Shown: positions 43,407 through 54,575, counted from the first letter of the stretch. The stretch: DNA of 64,000 bases from Dendrobium chrysotoxum (GCA_019925795.1 CM034300.1:54666873-54730872), one strand, 5' to 3'. Program-made: numbers and translations. Notes: generated by a model not told the origin, from the sequence alone.

Positions 43407-44150
43407 TGAAAGTTTGTGAGGGTTGTTAAGCCCTAAAGAACTAGTCCTGAGGCTAGCCAAGAGGGGATGAATTAGGTATTTTAAAAATTCTTTAATAAAA
43501 TGAAAAATTGAAAACCCCTTGATGCTGAAGCATATCAGTTTCACAATAACAAAAATTTTAGAGATTTCAAACACATAACAATTCACTGAAAAAATGCAAA
43601 AATTATATGTAAAAAAGTAAATAGAAAGAATACATCAAAATTATAGTGGTTCGGTCAACTTGACTTACATCCACTCCCTGAAAACCTCCTTTTTTAGGTA
43701 TTACACTAAAAGTAGTGTCCCTGCTTTTGCCATCACAATAAGGCGGAGAAGCCCTTACAAAATCTTTCCACTGACCCGGTGAGGCAGAGTACCTTGAATT
43801 CTTTTACTCTCTCTTAGAGTAGGCAGAGAACCTAGAAATCCTTTTACTCCCTCATGGAGTAGGCAGAGAACCTTGGAATCTTTTTACTCCCTCTTGGAGT
43901 AGGTAGAGAACCTGGATCTGATGCTGATGAAATTCTCCCCCAGAGCCACCAAGGAACCAGGAAAGCAGCTTGAAGAAGATAGTGAAAACCTTACTTGGAG
44001 TAACCTTTGTGAATCCCTCAAAACTCCCCCTCACAAGGAGCTCTCTCCCAAGCTCTCCTCTTTCTTCTTTAAGCTCTCTCCCAAGACCACTCAACAACAA
44101 AAGATTTTTCTCAAGACTTATGAGAGATTAAATAGAGAGCCTCAAAAAAA
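43407..44150 (-). repeat. copia 3' LTR, missing U3
   Basis: Starts on plus with TGAAAGTTTGTGAGGG and matches the 5' LTR for about 740 bases, including the three-fold TTTTACTCCCTC..GGAGTAGGCAGAGAA tandem and GATCTGATGCTGATGAAA. The match ends just past the GAGATTAAATAGAGAGCC block, which on the minus strand gives a TATA-like CTATTTAAT. The enhancer-bearing U3 present at 51125-51335 in the 5' LTR is absent here. Confidence 0.85.
43790..43915. repeat. short tandem array within copia LTR
   Basis: Three units of about 48 bases built on CCTTTTACTCCCTC.TGGAGTAGGCAGAGAACC. The corresponding array occurs at 50760-50890 in the 5' LTR, and a related but different unit at 25628-25745. Confidence 0.75.
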
Positions 44151-45480
44151 AGTGCGAGACATAAGTAAAGATAAACGAATAAGTAAGCAGAAAATAAACT
44201 AATTTTATTAAAATATAAGAAGCAAATAACATGCTAAACAACACTCTACTCCCTCTTTTGACATCACAAAAAGGAAAAAAAAAGAAAAATACTAAATAGA
44301 ATAAAGTAAGTATATCACAAAATACAGAAGTAACGATGAGTAAAAACATAGAAACAAAAACAAGCTAGAAACAGTCATAAATCAAAATTAAAAACCTAAC
44401 AATTTTTTTTTTGAATCGAACAACTCTAGTAATGAAAATTTTCTCTTGTGAGTAGATTAAAAAATCAGTAAGAAATGAATTAACAATGCTGAAATCCTAA
44501 AAGGGTAGAAAACCAATCTTGTTAACCCTAGCTCAGACTCTTTACAGGTCAAAATTCTTTTCAAACAAAAATTTAAATCAGAAAAAAAATTAGATAGGAA
44601 AAGTGATATTTTCAAAATTTATTTCAAAAAAATATCTGACAGATGAATATTGTGAAGTAATCAACCAAAAATCATGATTTTTAAATTCAAGTGTTTAAAG
44701 ATATCAAGTGGCACATGGATTTTTCTAAGATTTAAAAATTTGAAAATAATGAAGCTTATTTCTTTGTGGGCTCATTTTGTTCATCTTTTTCAGTTATTTG
44801 GCGCACTTTATGCATCTGTTAATTTTTGATACACTTTATGTATCTTGTAATTATTTTGTGGTCATTGCATATCTTTTTAGTTTTTGGCTCATTTTGTGCC
44901 TTGTCATTTTTGCAAGCTTGCTTCCTTTCAAAACTTTTAAAGACTCTCAGTTGTGAGATTATCTTTTAAATATGAGAGAAGAATAACTTACTCTCTAATA
45001 TAAGGAAGAGTAAACCACAAAATAGAATCATATCCATATGATAAATGTAACAACCTGATTAAGAAAACTTGAGAGTGATTCATTGTCTTGGAACAATATT
45101 CATATGAGATAAATTATTATAGGAAGATAGAATAGATCTATATTTCAAAGTCTAAATTTTAATTTGAAATAAATTTTACTTTGAAAAGAAAATATACCAT
45201 TAAAAGAGTTAGAGGAAGAGTGACAATCATCAAATTTTCTTCTTTTAACTATTTTTAGAGGAGTCAAACACTGCTTACTAATTTCTAAAACTAAATGTAT
45301 GGTAAAAATGTCATTTGAGAATTCAATATCAGAAGTGAGCATTGATCTGATTATTTGAAAACATTGAAGGAAAAATAATAGAATATCAAAAGCTTAAAAT
45401 AGGAACTCATAAACTAAGCTAAATATATAAATAAAACCAAAATAATAAAACAACAAAACAAAAAAAAACATAAGAAATAA
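44151..45480 (-). other. non-coding 3' extension of the copia element
   Basis: Lies between RNase H and the 3' LTR. It contains CTACTCCCTCTTTTGACATC on plus (44249 region), the reverse of the GATGTCAAAAGAGGGAG-type sequence characteristic of SIRE 3' regions. Around 44770-44900 a degenerate 35-40 bp repeat built on GGCTCATTTTGT / GGCGCACTTTATGCATC occurs about four times. No long coding frame remains, so no env-like gene can be claimed. Confidence 0.55.
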
Positions 45481-45492
45481 AAAGCATCAATT

Positions 45493-46049
45493 TCAAGCAT
45501 GAATATCTATCACACCTAATCTGGTTCTTAAGGTGCTGAAGGTTTCAAAGGTCAGTGGTTTAGTAAAGATAACAGCAAGTTGATTTTCAGTGGCTATATG
45601 GTGTAGCTCTATGTCTCCTCTGGTAACATGGTTCCTAATTAAATGGTACCTTATGTCTATATGTTTGGTCCTGGAGTGTTGGATTGGATTCTTTGAATTG
45701 CAGATGACACTAGTATTATCACATAGGATTAAAATGGTGCCTACAGGTAATCCTAAATCCAAAATTTTTTCTTTAACTAGAGGAATTAGGCCACACAACT
45801 CCCTAAGGCTATGTATTCAACTTCATTAGTGGACAGGGCAACTCAGTTCTATTTTTTACTAGACCAGGAGACTAAGGATTGTCCTATGAATTGACATATT
45901 CTAAAAGTACTTTTTTTATCAATTTTGTATCCTACAAAATCTGAATTAGAATATCCTATGATCTCAAAGGAAGTGCTATGCCTAGGATACCAAATTACTA
46001 AGTCTTGGGTTCCCAAGAGATATCTAAGGATGCTCTTAACAACAGTCAA
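45493..46049 (-). pseudogene. copia RNase H
   Basis: The minus strand reads MTVVKSILRYLLGTQDLVIW, then GYSNSDFVGYKIDKKSTFRI (GYSDSDxAG-type with first acidic residue as Asn/Asp variants), and after a break LILCDNTSVICNSKNPIQHS, RTKHIDIRYHLIRNHVTRGD and FTKPL. These are the copia RNase H signature blocks including CDN and the K-H-I-D-x-x-x-H motif. A stop at about 45845 separates the halves. Confidence 0.9.
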
Positions 46050-46099
46050 GTGGGACTCTTTTGGATCAGCTTAAAATCTAGTATAGAGATAAACACTAA

Positions 46100-46990
46100 A
46101 TATAATATCAAGTCTGCTAACAGTCAAGTAAAGAAGTGATCCAATTATTTCTCTATATTTCTTTTGATCACAAATTTTTCATTTTAATCATTATCTAACT
46201 GAACAGTGAAACTCATGGGAGTATTGATTGGCTTGGCTTTATCCATTTCATATTTCTTAAGGATGTCCTTAATGTATTTTAATTGGCTAAGGAAAATTTC
46301 ATCATCTTTCTGCCTTATAGTAAATCCAAGAAAGTAGGTCAGTTCTCCCATTATACTCATTTCAAACTCATTACTCATGATTTTTCAAAAAAATATCACA
46401 TAGTTTTTTATCAAAAGATCCAAGTAGAATATCATCAACATAAATTTGGACAATCAATAGTTCATCTCCTATTCTTTTTAAAAATAGGGTAGTGTCTACG
46501 CTCACCTTAACAAATGTTCTTTCTAGTAGGAATGAGCTTAGTCTTTTATACCATGCCCTTGGTGCTTATTTTAGTCTATATAATACCTTTTTTAATTTGA
46601 ACACATGATTAAAAAACTGTGAATTTTTAAAGCCTGGGGGTTATTCAAAATACACATCTACTTTTATTATCCCACTTAGAAAGGTACTCCTGCCATCCAT
46701 TTGATATAGTTTGAATCCCTTAAAATAAGTACAGGCTAGTAGCACCCTTATGGCTTCTAATCAAGCTATAGGGGCAAAGGTCTCTTCAAAGTTAATTTCT
46801 TCTATCTGGTTATACCCCTTAGCTACTGATCTTGCCTTATTTCTTACCACTACACCAAAATCATTCATTTTATTTTTAAAAACTTATTTAGTTCCAATCA
46901 CACTCTATTCCTTAGGTCTTTCAACTAGCTCCCAAATATCATTCCTTACAAATTTATTTAACTCTTCTTGCATGACTAGGATCTAGAATT
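46100..46990 (-). pseudogene. copia reverse transcriptase
   Basis: The minus strand includes the block with QIYVDDILLGSF (near 46430), which preserves the YVDD catalytic box, and the thumb-like segment FEMSIMGELTYFLGFTIRQK, IFLSQLKYIKDILKKYEMDK and NTPM. Upstream blocks toward 46990 are recognisable in pieces (the antisense of ACYFKGFKLYQMDGRS and the E-E-I-N-F-E-E-T-F-A-P-I-A text) but contain several stops. The family call is secure. The domain does not form one open frame. Confidence 0.85.
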
Positions 46991-47164
46991 CATCAGATAG
47001 GGCTTATTTATGTTGGTGGGTTTAGTCATTGAGATGAAGGCAGAGTGGTTTACTTCTTTTTTAAGTCCACGCCTAGTTCTAACACTTTTAGATGAGTCTC
47101 CTAAGATCACTTTTTTAGGATGACTCGAACAATATCTCCATTCTCTAGATAGTGTAATTTTAAG

Positions 47165-47960
47165 CTATACCCTTTCCTCTAGATTTATAGATTCTACTCC
47201 TTGGGTGATTTCTCCTACTTCTTCTTCTTCCATCCTAGACCCTCTAGAATTATAAAATTTATCAAATATAATATGAGTGGTCTCCTCTACTACAAGTGTC
47301 CTTTTATTGAAGATTCTATAGGATTTTCCAATATTTGAGTAACCTAAGAACCCTCCTTCATCAGATTTTAGGTCAAATTTTCCTAGTTGAGACTTCCCAT
47401 TATTCAGAATGAATGTTTTACATCCAAAGACATGAAGGTGACAGAGGTTGGGTGTCTTACCCTTAAGGATTTCATAGGGTATCTTATTTAGCTTGGATCT
47501 AACATTAACCCTATTCAGAACAAAATAGGTTGTATTTATCACATATGCGTAGAAGTATTTAGGAAGTGAGTATTCAGCTAACATGGCTTTAGTGGCTTCT
47601 ATTAGGGTCCTATTTTTTCTTTCAATTATCTTATTCTGCTGAGGGTTCCTAGGAGCTGAAAAACTATGATCTATCCCTTGCTCCTTACAATAAAATTCAA
47701 AATTTTCATTCTCAAATTATCCACTGTGGTCACTATGAATGGCTAAAATCTCACAACCTAGTTTTCTCTGAATCCAAGTGGAAAAAGACCTAAACTCCTC
47801 AAATGATTCACTTTTATGTGATAAAAATCTAACCCAAGTAAACCTCGAATAATCATCAATAATCGCATACCCAATGACTTTCCCTCCTAAGCTTGCAGTG
47901 CTGACAGGTCCAAAGAGATCCATGTGAAGGACTTCTAAGGGGTTGCTATTGGTAATATTC
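47165..47960 (-). pseudogene. copia integrase core
   Basis: From about 47960 the minus strand gives LHMDLFGPVSTASLGGKVIG, YAIIDDYSRFTWVRFLSHKS and LAIHSDHSG, which include the first and second catalytic Asp of the DDE triad. The later frame 47584-47165 carries LAEYSLPKYFYAYVINTTYF, NKIPYEILKGKTPNLCHLHV and VFGCKTFILNNGKSQLGKFD, the conserved distal integrase/GKGY region. A stop near 47717 separates the two parts. It would insert element cDNA into chromosomes. Confidence 0.9.
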
Positions 47961-47999
47961 TTAATTGAGTGGAAGGAGGATTTGACTTTTTTCTCTAAT

Positions 48000-48560
48000 T
48001 GACAGGCATCACACAGGTGGTCGTTAGTGAGCTCAAGTTTGAGAATTCATTTAAGTCTTTTTGGGTGATTTTTCTAAGGCTTTTCATATTTGCATGACAT
48101 AATCTTCTATATCATAACTAGGATTCATCGGCAATTATTTTTAAGCAAAGTGTAGTAGTAGATTTAATGTAATTAAGATCAAACATGTAGACATTATTGA
48201 TTCTCCTTCCATGCAAAATAGTTTTGTCACTTAAGCTTATTATGTAGCTGGTAGATAAAAATTTTATGCTGAAACCTTTATCACAGAGTTGGCTGATGCT
48301 GAGCCGATTATATTTTAAACAATCTATAAGTAAAACATTTTTAATAATAAAATTTTTGAATTTCCAATTATATCTAAGCGCACCACTCTCCTGGTGGTGT
48401 TATCTCCAAGTGTCACCTTGCCTACTACCTTGGCCTCTAATGAAATGAATTGATTTGCATCTCCAGTCATGTGCCTTGAACATCCACTATCTAGGTACCA
48501 TATGCTCTCATGAGGCCTTTAATGAGAGCACCCCTACAAAATCATTAGTGGTTAGATTTG
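48000..48560 (-). pseudogene. copia gag-pre-integrase region
   Basis: The minus strand has MSHANMKSLRKI (H-R-x-x-H-A-N-x-x-x-L type) near 48040-48100 and weak text upstream for the aspartic protease region. Stops are frequent, so only the order and the one motif support the call. Confidence 0.5.
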
Positions 48561-48999
48561 GAAACCCAAATAAGTTTGGGTTCCACCTTATGGAATGTGG
48601 GATGAAATACTTACATGCTATGTTGTGAGTTTTGCAATTTTAATCTCCACACCAAATATGTTCTACAGTGGATAGTGCAAGTGTGGGAGATGTGTCCTAG
48701 CATGCCACAAGAAAAATATCTAACTCTAGGAAAAGGTTTTACTAATCTATGTGGGTTATGGTGCATCTTCCTAAGTTTGAATGATGCATGCTGTGGTGAT
48801 GGATTATATAACTGTGGAAGTGTAGGTGATGTTTTATTTTCTTTGAAATCATTTAACTTGATTTGTAAAAACTAGTTTGCAATTTTAAGAATTGAAATTT
48901 CAACTTTTAATACGTGCTCTCTATCATCGGCTTCATCTAAATATGCCTTTGATTTCTTAAATGAGTTTTCTAAATCAATATGGGATGTTTTATGGAATC

Positions 49000-50340
49000 A
49001 TTCTCATCAATTAATACATAATACTTCTTATTTAAAATATCAAATTCATCTAATAAAATCATGTGATTTCTATCCAGAGTGGTGTGATCTTTACTTAAGC
49101 ATTCATGCTCATTCTACTGAATTGAAAAGTCATATTTAAGGCAAGCATGCGATTTTTAAGCTTCCTATATGTAGCATGAATTTTTTCAAAAGCTTCAAAT
49201 AATTGATCATAGGTAAGCTCACATACTTCCTCTTGATCAGAATGATCAACATGATCATCTGTCATTAAGCATAGGTTGGTTACCTCCTCTTCTGCTTCAG
49301 TTTCAAAAGAGTTTGATGTTGAGTCTGCCTAGAAAGCTTTTTGAGTCCTTTATTTGCCCTTTTTAAATTTAGGCTTTTCTTCACCCTTCTCCTTGTTTGG
49401 GTGAGCTTTAAGAGTTGGGCAATCAAACTTCAGGTGCCCTGGCTTCCTGCATTCAAAACATATAATGTTAAAGAAATTTTTGGAATTTTTATTATTTTTA
49501 CCATTATTCCATTATTGATGACGCTTTTGCTTTTTCTTTGAGAAGCTTTTGAATTATCTAATTATTAATGCAATGTCATCTTTTTTTGAAACAGAAGTGT
49601 CACTATTAGAATCATTAGCCTTTAAGGCTACAATTTGCTCTTTCTTCTTTTTACCCGCATCAAGCTGCCTTTGACTCACTCGTTGCTCGTTAGCAATAGG
49701 CAACCCAAGTAAGTTATCAATAGAATAAACATTCAGGTCTTTAGATTCAATAATGGTAGTGATTTTTGCATCATAGTAAGAAGATAAATAATGAAGAATT
49801 TTGTTAACTTTTTAATAATTAGTAATCTCTCTTCCTAAGGCATACAGGGAAGTAATAATCTGAGTAAACATAGTATGCATTTTAGAAATAGATTCACTAA
49901 ATTTCATACAAAAAAGTTCATAATCATGAAGAATAATGTTTAACCTAGATTATTTCACTTCCTTTGTTCCTTCATAAGTAATACAGAGTTTATCTCAAAT
50001 CTCTTTGCCGGTTGAACCAGTAGAAATACGCATATAATCTTCAATTTTTAAAGCACAGAAAAAATAGTTCAAACATTTGGCATTCAGTTGGGCTAAATCT
50101 CTATTATCAGTACTCCATTTAGAAAATATATATCAATTTTAACGCCATTTACTAATCTAAAGGGTGCAAAATATCCTTCTTTAACTAACATCCAAATGCG
50201 ATAATCAATTGATTGTAAAAAGGTGGACATGCTAATTTTCCAAAAATCAAAAGTGATATTACCAAATAAAGGTGGTCGTGTAATTAAATATCCTTCCGCA
50301 GTATTACGATTACCAAAATTAGCTATGGATCTTTTTTAAA
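49000..50340 (-). pseudogene. copia gag with CCHC zinc knuckle
   Basis: From about 50330 the minus strand begins with IANFGNRNTAEGYLITRPPL, then NITFDFWKISMSTFLQSIDY, the N-terminal gag block (LxxxNYxxWKxxM type). A zinc knuckle near 49440 reads CFECRKPGHLKFDC, a complete C-x2-C-x4-H-x4-C. Between them most of the frame is closed by stops. The protein would have formed the particle and packaged RNA. Confidence 0.75.
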
Positions 50341-50367
50341 AAATTTTCTAAAACTTAATTTATAAAT

Positions 50368-50382
50368 CCTACTTTGATATCA
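50368..50382 (-). other. copia primer-binding site, complementary to initiator tRNA-Met
   Basis: The minus strand reads TGATATCAAAGTAGG, two bases inside the LTR end. It resembles the TGGTATCAGAGC(AGG) site of copia elements; the three differences are all G-to-A or C-to-T transitions. It fixes the boundary and shows that 50385-51335 is the 5' LTR. Confidence 0.75.
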
Positions 50383-50384
50383 CT

Positions 50385-51335
50385 TGAAAGTTCGTGAGGG
50401 TTATTAAACCCTAAAGAACTAGTCCTAAGGCTAACCAAGAGGGGTGTGAATTGGTTATTTTAAAAATTCTTTAATAAAATAAAAAATTAAAAACCCCTTG
50501 ATGCGGAAGTTGATCAGTTTCACCATAACAAAAAATTAAGAGATTTGAAACATAGAATAATTCACATAAAATACAAAAATTAATTATGAAAAAATAAATA
50601 GAAAGAACACACCAGAATTTTAATGGTTTAGTTAATTTGACCTACGTCCACTCCCCGAAAACTTCCTTTCCAGGTTTTACACTAAAAGTAGTGTCTCTCT
50701 TTTGCCCCCACAACAAGGCAAAGAAACCCTTAAAAAATTTTTCCACTGATCCAGTGAGGTAGAGTACCTTGAATCCTTTTACTCCCTCCTGGAGTAAACA
50801 AAGAACCTAAAAATCCTTTTACTCTCTCCTAAAATAGGTAGAGCATCTTGAAATCCTTTTTCTCCCTCATGGAGTAGGCAGAGAACCTGGATCTGATGCT
50901 GATGAAAGTCTCCCCTAGAGCCACCAAGGAACCAGGCAAGCAGCTTGAAGAAGATAGTAGAAACCTTGCTTAGAGTAACCTTTATGAATCCCTCATAACT
51001 CTCCCTCACAAGGATCTCTCTCTCACAAGCTCTCCTCTTCCATCTTTATGCCTCTCCGAAGACCACTCAACAGTAAAAGATTTTTCTCAAAACCATATGA
51101 GAGCTTAAATAGAGAGCCTCCAAAGGAAGCCCTAATTTTTAATTTACCATCAAAGATCATCCAGTATGATCATGAGATCATCCTGTATGTTTAATATAAA
51201 ATAACACATTCAGCCAGTACGAACTGCTTTGGTCTGTAATATCAATTTAAATATTTATATGGATCATCTCGTATGATCATTCGATCATCCTAGATGATTA
51301 GTTTATGAGTCTGTATTGATCATCCAGTACAATAG
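50385..51335 (-). repeat. copia 5' LTR, truncated in U3
   Basis: Begins on plus at TGAAAGTTCGTGAGGG and matches 43407-44150. Beyond the AGAGCTTAAATAGAGAGCC block (TATA-like on minus), it continues with a U3 part (51125-51335) rich in GATCATCC.GTA motifs. It has no CA terminus and stops at the first base of the gypsy LTR (51336), so its 5' end was lost or displaced by the gypsy insertion. Confidence 0.85.
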
Positions 51336-52183
51336 TGTTGGTGGAAATTTTGAAAGGGGAGATTTGCTTTATGAGGAGCGAACCAAATTTTAATTAAATT
51401 TCTTTGTGAAAATTAGAAATTTAAACTTAAATTTTAATTCCAGAGTTGAACAGACCATTAGAGATAATATGCCACCTCCTAAGGTGAGGATAAAATCTCT
51501 TAAGGGTTCAGACCCAGAATTGTGGATTTTCTCTTGAATGTCATAGCCTGATTTAAAGGAGAACCACATATGACCCCGAAGGGTCAAGATGAAGTTTAGC
51601 CAAATTTTAGACTATGATAATCAAGAGAAGTGATCAATAATTTCATATTCAAATTCATCTTAATGAATGATATACCTCCCCATAGGAAGAAGATATCATC
51701 GGTTAATAATCGTTTGAATATGATAATAATGATCATTAATTTTAATTTTCTTGAAGAAGATTTAATTTGAATTTTAAAAAAAAATTGATGTGGATTCTAA
51801 ATCTCCTATGTGCACAAGCACTCATAGTTAATTATATCATAGGAAACCAAAGTCCCCTAAGAAGACTTAATTAAAATAATGATAGAAATTTTGTTTAAAG
51901 ATTTTCTAGGAATGATATCGAAGAAGTTGAATTTTGGAATTTCAACTAGGAATGGATTAAATTGGAGCACTTATTTTGGGGTCAAAGGGAGGAGGGTAGG
52001 GGAAACTTTAGGATTTTGAAAATAATTCAAAAGTGTCCCAACCTAAGCTAAATGTTGGGCTTTAAATTTTAGATTGAGAGATGCTTTAATTTGAGTTGAA
52101 TGATTTATTAGAAATTTGGGAGTATATTCTCAAAAGTTGGGGTCTTATGATTCAAAACCTACCCCAGATCCTAGATCTAAATA
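51336..52183 (-). repeat. gypsy 3' LTR, tip deleted
   Basis: Starts TGTTGGTGGAAATTTTGAAA on plus and matches 60892-61739 over its entire length, with roughly one difference per ten bases in the parts I compared by eye. It ends at CTAGATCTAAAT without the final TTTAGACA found in the other copy, the likely site of the internal deletion. Confidence 0.9.
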
Positions 52184-52199
52184 TTTTTTTAATCGGCTC

Positions 52200-52560
52200 G
52201 ATAACATCCATGCCCCAACATTTGAAGGGCTATGAAGCTATCATCAGATGCAACACATTAGGTGGATGATCTAAAACCACACGATGAACTTAGCATTGAT
52301 GATAACTATTTGCAATGTTCATGCAATTATCAATCATCGTAGACCAGTAGTATATGAGACTTTTGATTTTCAGCTTCATTTTTGGACCCGATTGATGAGC
52401 ACCACATAGTCCAAAATGAACTTCATTAATAATCTTCAGGGCCTCCTATTTTTCTAAACAACATAGCCACATCTGATTGCATGAGCGGTGGTATAGTGCA
52501 TTGTTGACTAGTACATACAATATGACACGTTTCTTAATTTGGTTAGCAAGGGATTTATCC
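52200..52560 (-). pseudogene. gypsy integrase N-terminal zinc finger, core missing
   Basis: The minus strand reads LYHRSCNQMWLCCLEK, ALKIINEVHFGLCGAHQSGP, KMKLKIKSLIYYWSTMIDNC, then CWGMDVIEPI. This is the integrase HHCC region and the very start of the core (GxDxIGPI). The frame then reads KKIFRSRIWGRF into the LTR. No D,D(35)E core remains, so integration would be impossible. Confidence 0.85.
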
Positions 52561-52598
52561 TGGGGAAGTTTTCCCTCTTGGAGATAGTCAATTAACAG

Positions 52599-52990
52599 TT
52601 ATCTCCAATTACCTTCTTTGTTAGTTGTTGAAGAGGTAGAAAGGATCTGAGAATGCTGCTTGTTGATTTGCTCCAAGTTTATAGGAGATATGACTTGATG
52701 ACCCTGAATCTCTATAGGGATAGAGTCTTCTTCTGGATAGGCAAATTCCTTTATAAGCTTTGTTAAGAAATCTACCACGGAGTTGTTTCCATAAGGAACC
52801 CTATACAAAGTTATGAAAGGGATCTTCTCAAGCAGGTGAGTGGTGTACTGGTAGTATTTGAGGAGGTTAGGATTCAAAACCTTATAGGTTCCTGCAATCT
52901 GGTTGATCACTAGTTGGGAATCACCAAAGATTTTAATCTCTTTAATCTCCATTAAATTGCAAATTCCAAACTAATTATCAGAGCTTCATA
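52599..52990 (-). pseudogene. gypsy second RNase H (RVT_3 type)
   Basis: The minus strand reads EALIISLEFAM upstream, then MEIKEIKIFGDSQLVINQIA, TYKVLNPNLLKYYQYTTHLL and YRVPYGNNSVVDFLTKLIKE. It carries the GDSQLV block and the N-x-x-A/V-D-x-L ending of an archaeal/plant-type RNase H. Presence of this domain beside the RT-linked RNase H is diagnostic of the Tat group. The first acidic residues upstream are separated by a stop. Confidence 0.8.
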
Positions 52991-54575
52991 CTCAGCCTCA
53001 TTGTCTGTGCAAGGCTTTGATAAATGGTAAGAAAAATGCATCATTTCTTTTTACGGTGTTATGAAAATTAGGCCAACTCCAGCTTTTTCGGGGGTTGTAG
53101 ATTTTTAGGTTTTATCCTGCTGGGAGGACGCCGCACCATCAAAATATAGTTCTCAGACAGGGTCGTCGAATTCCCTTAAACTCGTGATTTATTCATCAGG
53201 TAGATCATCATTCAAAGGAGAATCCACTGGCAGCGGGTGTGCCACAAGGAAGTCAGCAACAGCTTGTCGCTTCACAGCAAGTAGGGGAATAAAAGTGATT
53301 TTGAATTGAAGTAATATCATAGACCTTCAGGCCAAACATCTTGATAATGTAGGCCTGGTCATAAGATATTACAAGGGATTGATCCTAGAAATCAAGCTAA
53401 TGCCTTAGCTTTTGGGCTGTAAAAACTAAAGCAAGACAGTGTTTCTTGATTGAAGGATATCAAATTTCTGCCGGAAGAAGCCTTCGACTTAGGTAATAGA
53501 GAGCACTCTCCTTCTCTTCATCATTGACTTGAGCTAGGAGGGCATCAAGCGACTTATCGAGGGTAGTAGTGTAAAGAATAAGTGGTTTCCCCATAACAGG
53601 GGTAGCCAAAACTAGCAGATTTGACATGTATTCTTTGATGCTTTCAAAAGCACCTTGATAATTCTCATCCCAAATGAATTTAGCATCCTTCTTGGTAATG
53701 ACAGAAAAGGGTTGACATCATCTAGAAAGATTAAATATGAATCTTTTTATATATGCCAACCTACCTTGAAGAGACCTTAGCTGGGTAAGGCTCTTATGAG
53801 GCGGCATATTTAAGATGGCTCCAATATTTGATGGATCAATCTCAATCCTGTGGTGCCTCATTATGAATCCTAAGAATTTCCCTGAAGGGATGCTGAAAGC
53901 ACATTTTAGGGGATTTATTTTGAAATCATAGCAGCACAACCGCTCAAAAATGACTCTTAAGTTCTAGAGGTGAGCCTCTTTGGCCTTGCTCTCGACAACC
54001 AAATTATTGATATAACATTCAACTTGATTATGGATTAAGTCATCAAAGATATGGGTGGTGGCCCGCTGATAGGTCACGCTAGCATTCTTAAGGCCAAATG
54101 GCATCACTCTATAATAAAATATTCCTATAGGGGTCCTGAATGCAGTGTTTCTATCATCTTATAGGGCCATCTTGATTTAATTATAACCAGAGAAGCCATC
54201 CATAAAGGAGAAAATAGCATGCGATGAGGTAATATCCACCAAAATCTTATGTATGGTTAAAGGAAATTCATCATTGAGACCTGTTTTGTTCAGATCCCTA
54301 TAGTCGACATAGATTTGAATTTGACCATTATTCTTTTGAACGGGTACGATGCTGGACACCCAAGAGGGATATTATTCTTCTCGGATAAACCTAACCTCGA
54401 CCAATTTTTTGATTTCAGAAATGACATGATGCTCTATTTCTAAATGCATGCTTTGAGGAGCTTGCTTTACAGGAATGGCATCATACCAGATTCTAAATTT
54501 ATGAATAGCTAGGTCGGTGGATAGGCCTAGCATCTCATCATATGTCCAGGTGAAGCAGTCCCTAAACTCGAACAA
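52991..54575 (-). pseudogene. gypsy reverse transcriptase and linked RNase H, mutated active site
   Basis: From 54575 the minus strand gives FEFRDCFTWTYDEMLGLSTD, MSSIVPVQKNNGQIQIYVDY, FSFMDGFSGYN followed by a stop, and FYYRVMPFGLKNASVTYQRA. The catalytic box at 54003-54014 reads YINN in place of YxDD, so both catalytic Asp residues are Asn. Then KINPLKCAFSIPSGKFLGFI, LRSLQGRLAYIKRFIFNLSR and an RNase H-like LILYTTTLDKSLDALLAQ with ALYYLSRRLLPAEI. The polymerase is inactive on at least two counts. Confidence 0.9.

Larger units (their letters stand above)
43407..51335 (-). mobile_element. Ty1/copia retrotransposon, SIRE/Maximus-like
   Basis: On the minus strand: 5' LTR (51335-50385), primer-binding site (50382-50368), gag (50340-49000), gag-pre-integrase (48560-48000), integrase (47960-47165), RT (46990-46100), RNase H (46049-45493), a 1.3-kb non-coding 3' extension, then a partial 3' LTR (44150-43407). 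This is the complete copia order (IN before RT). The long 3' extension and LTR type suggest a SIRE/Maximus-like lineage. Stops and frameshifts interrupt most domains. Its 5' LTR abuts the gypsy LTR starting at 51336. Confidence 0.85.

Noticed and set aside
44151..45480. Possible env-like gene in the copia 3' extension
   Set aside because: No frame of useful length, no signal peptide or transmembrane pattern; only non-coding repeats are visible.
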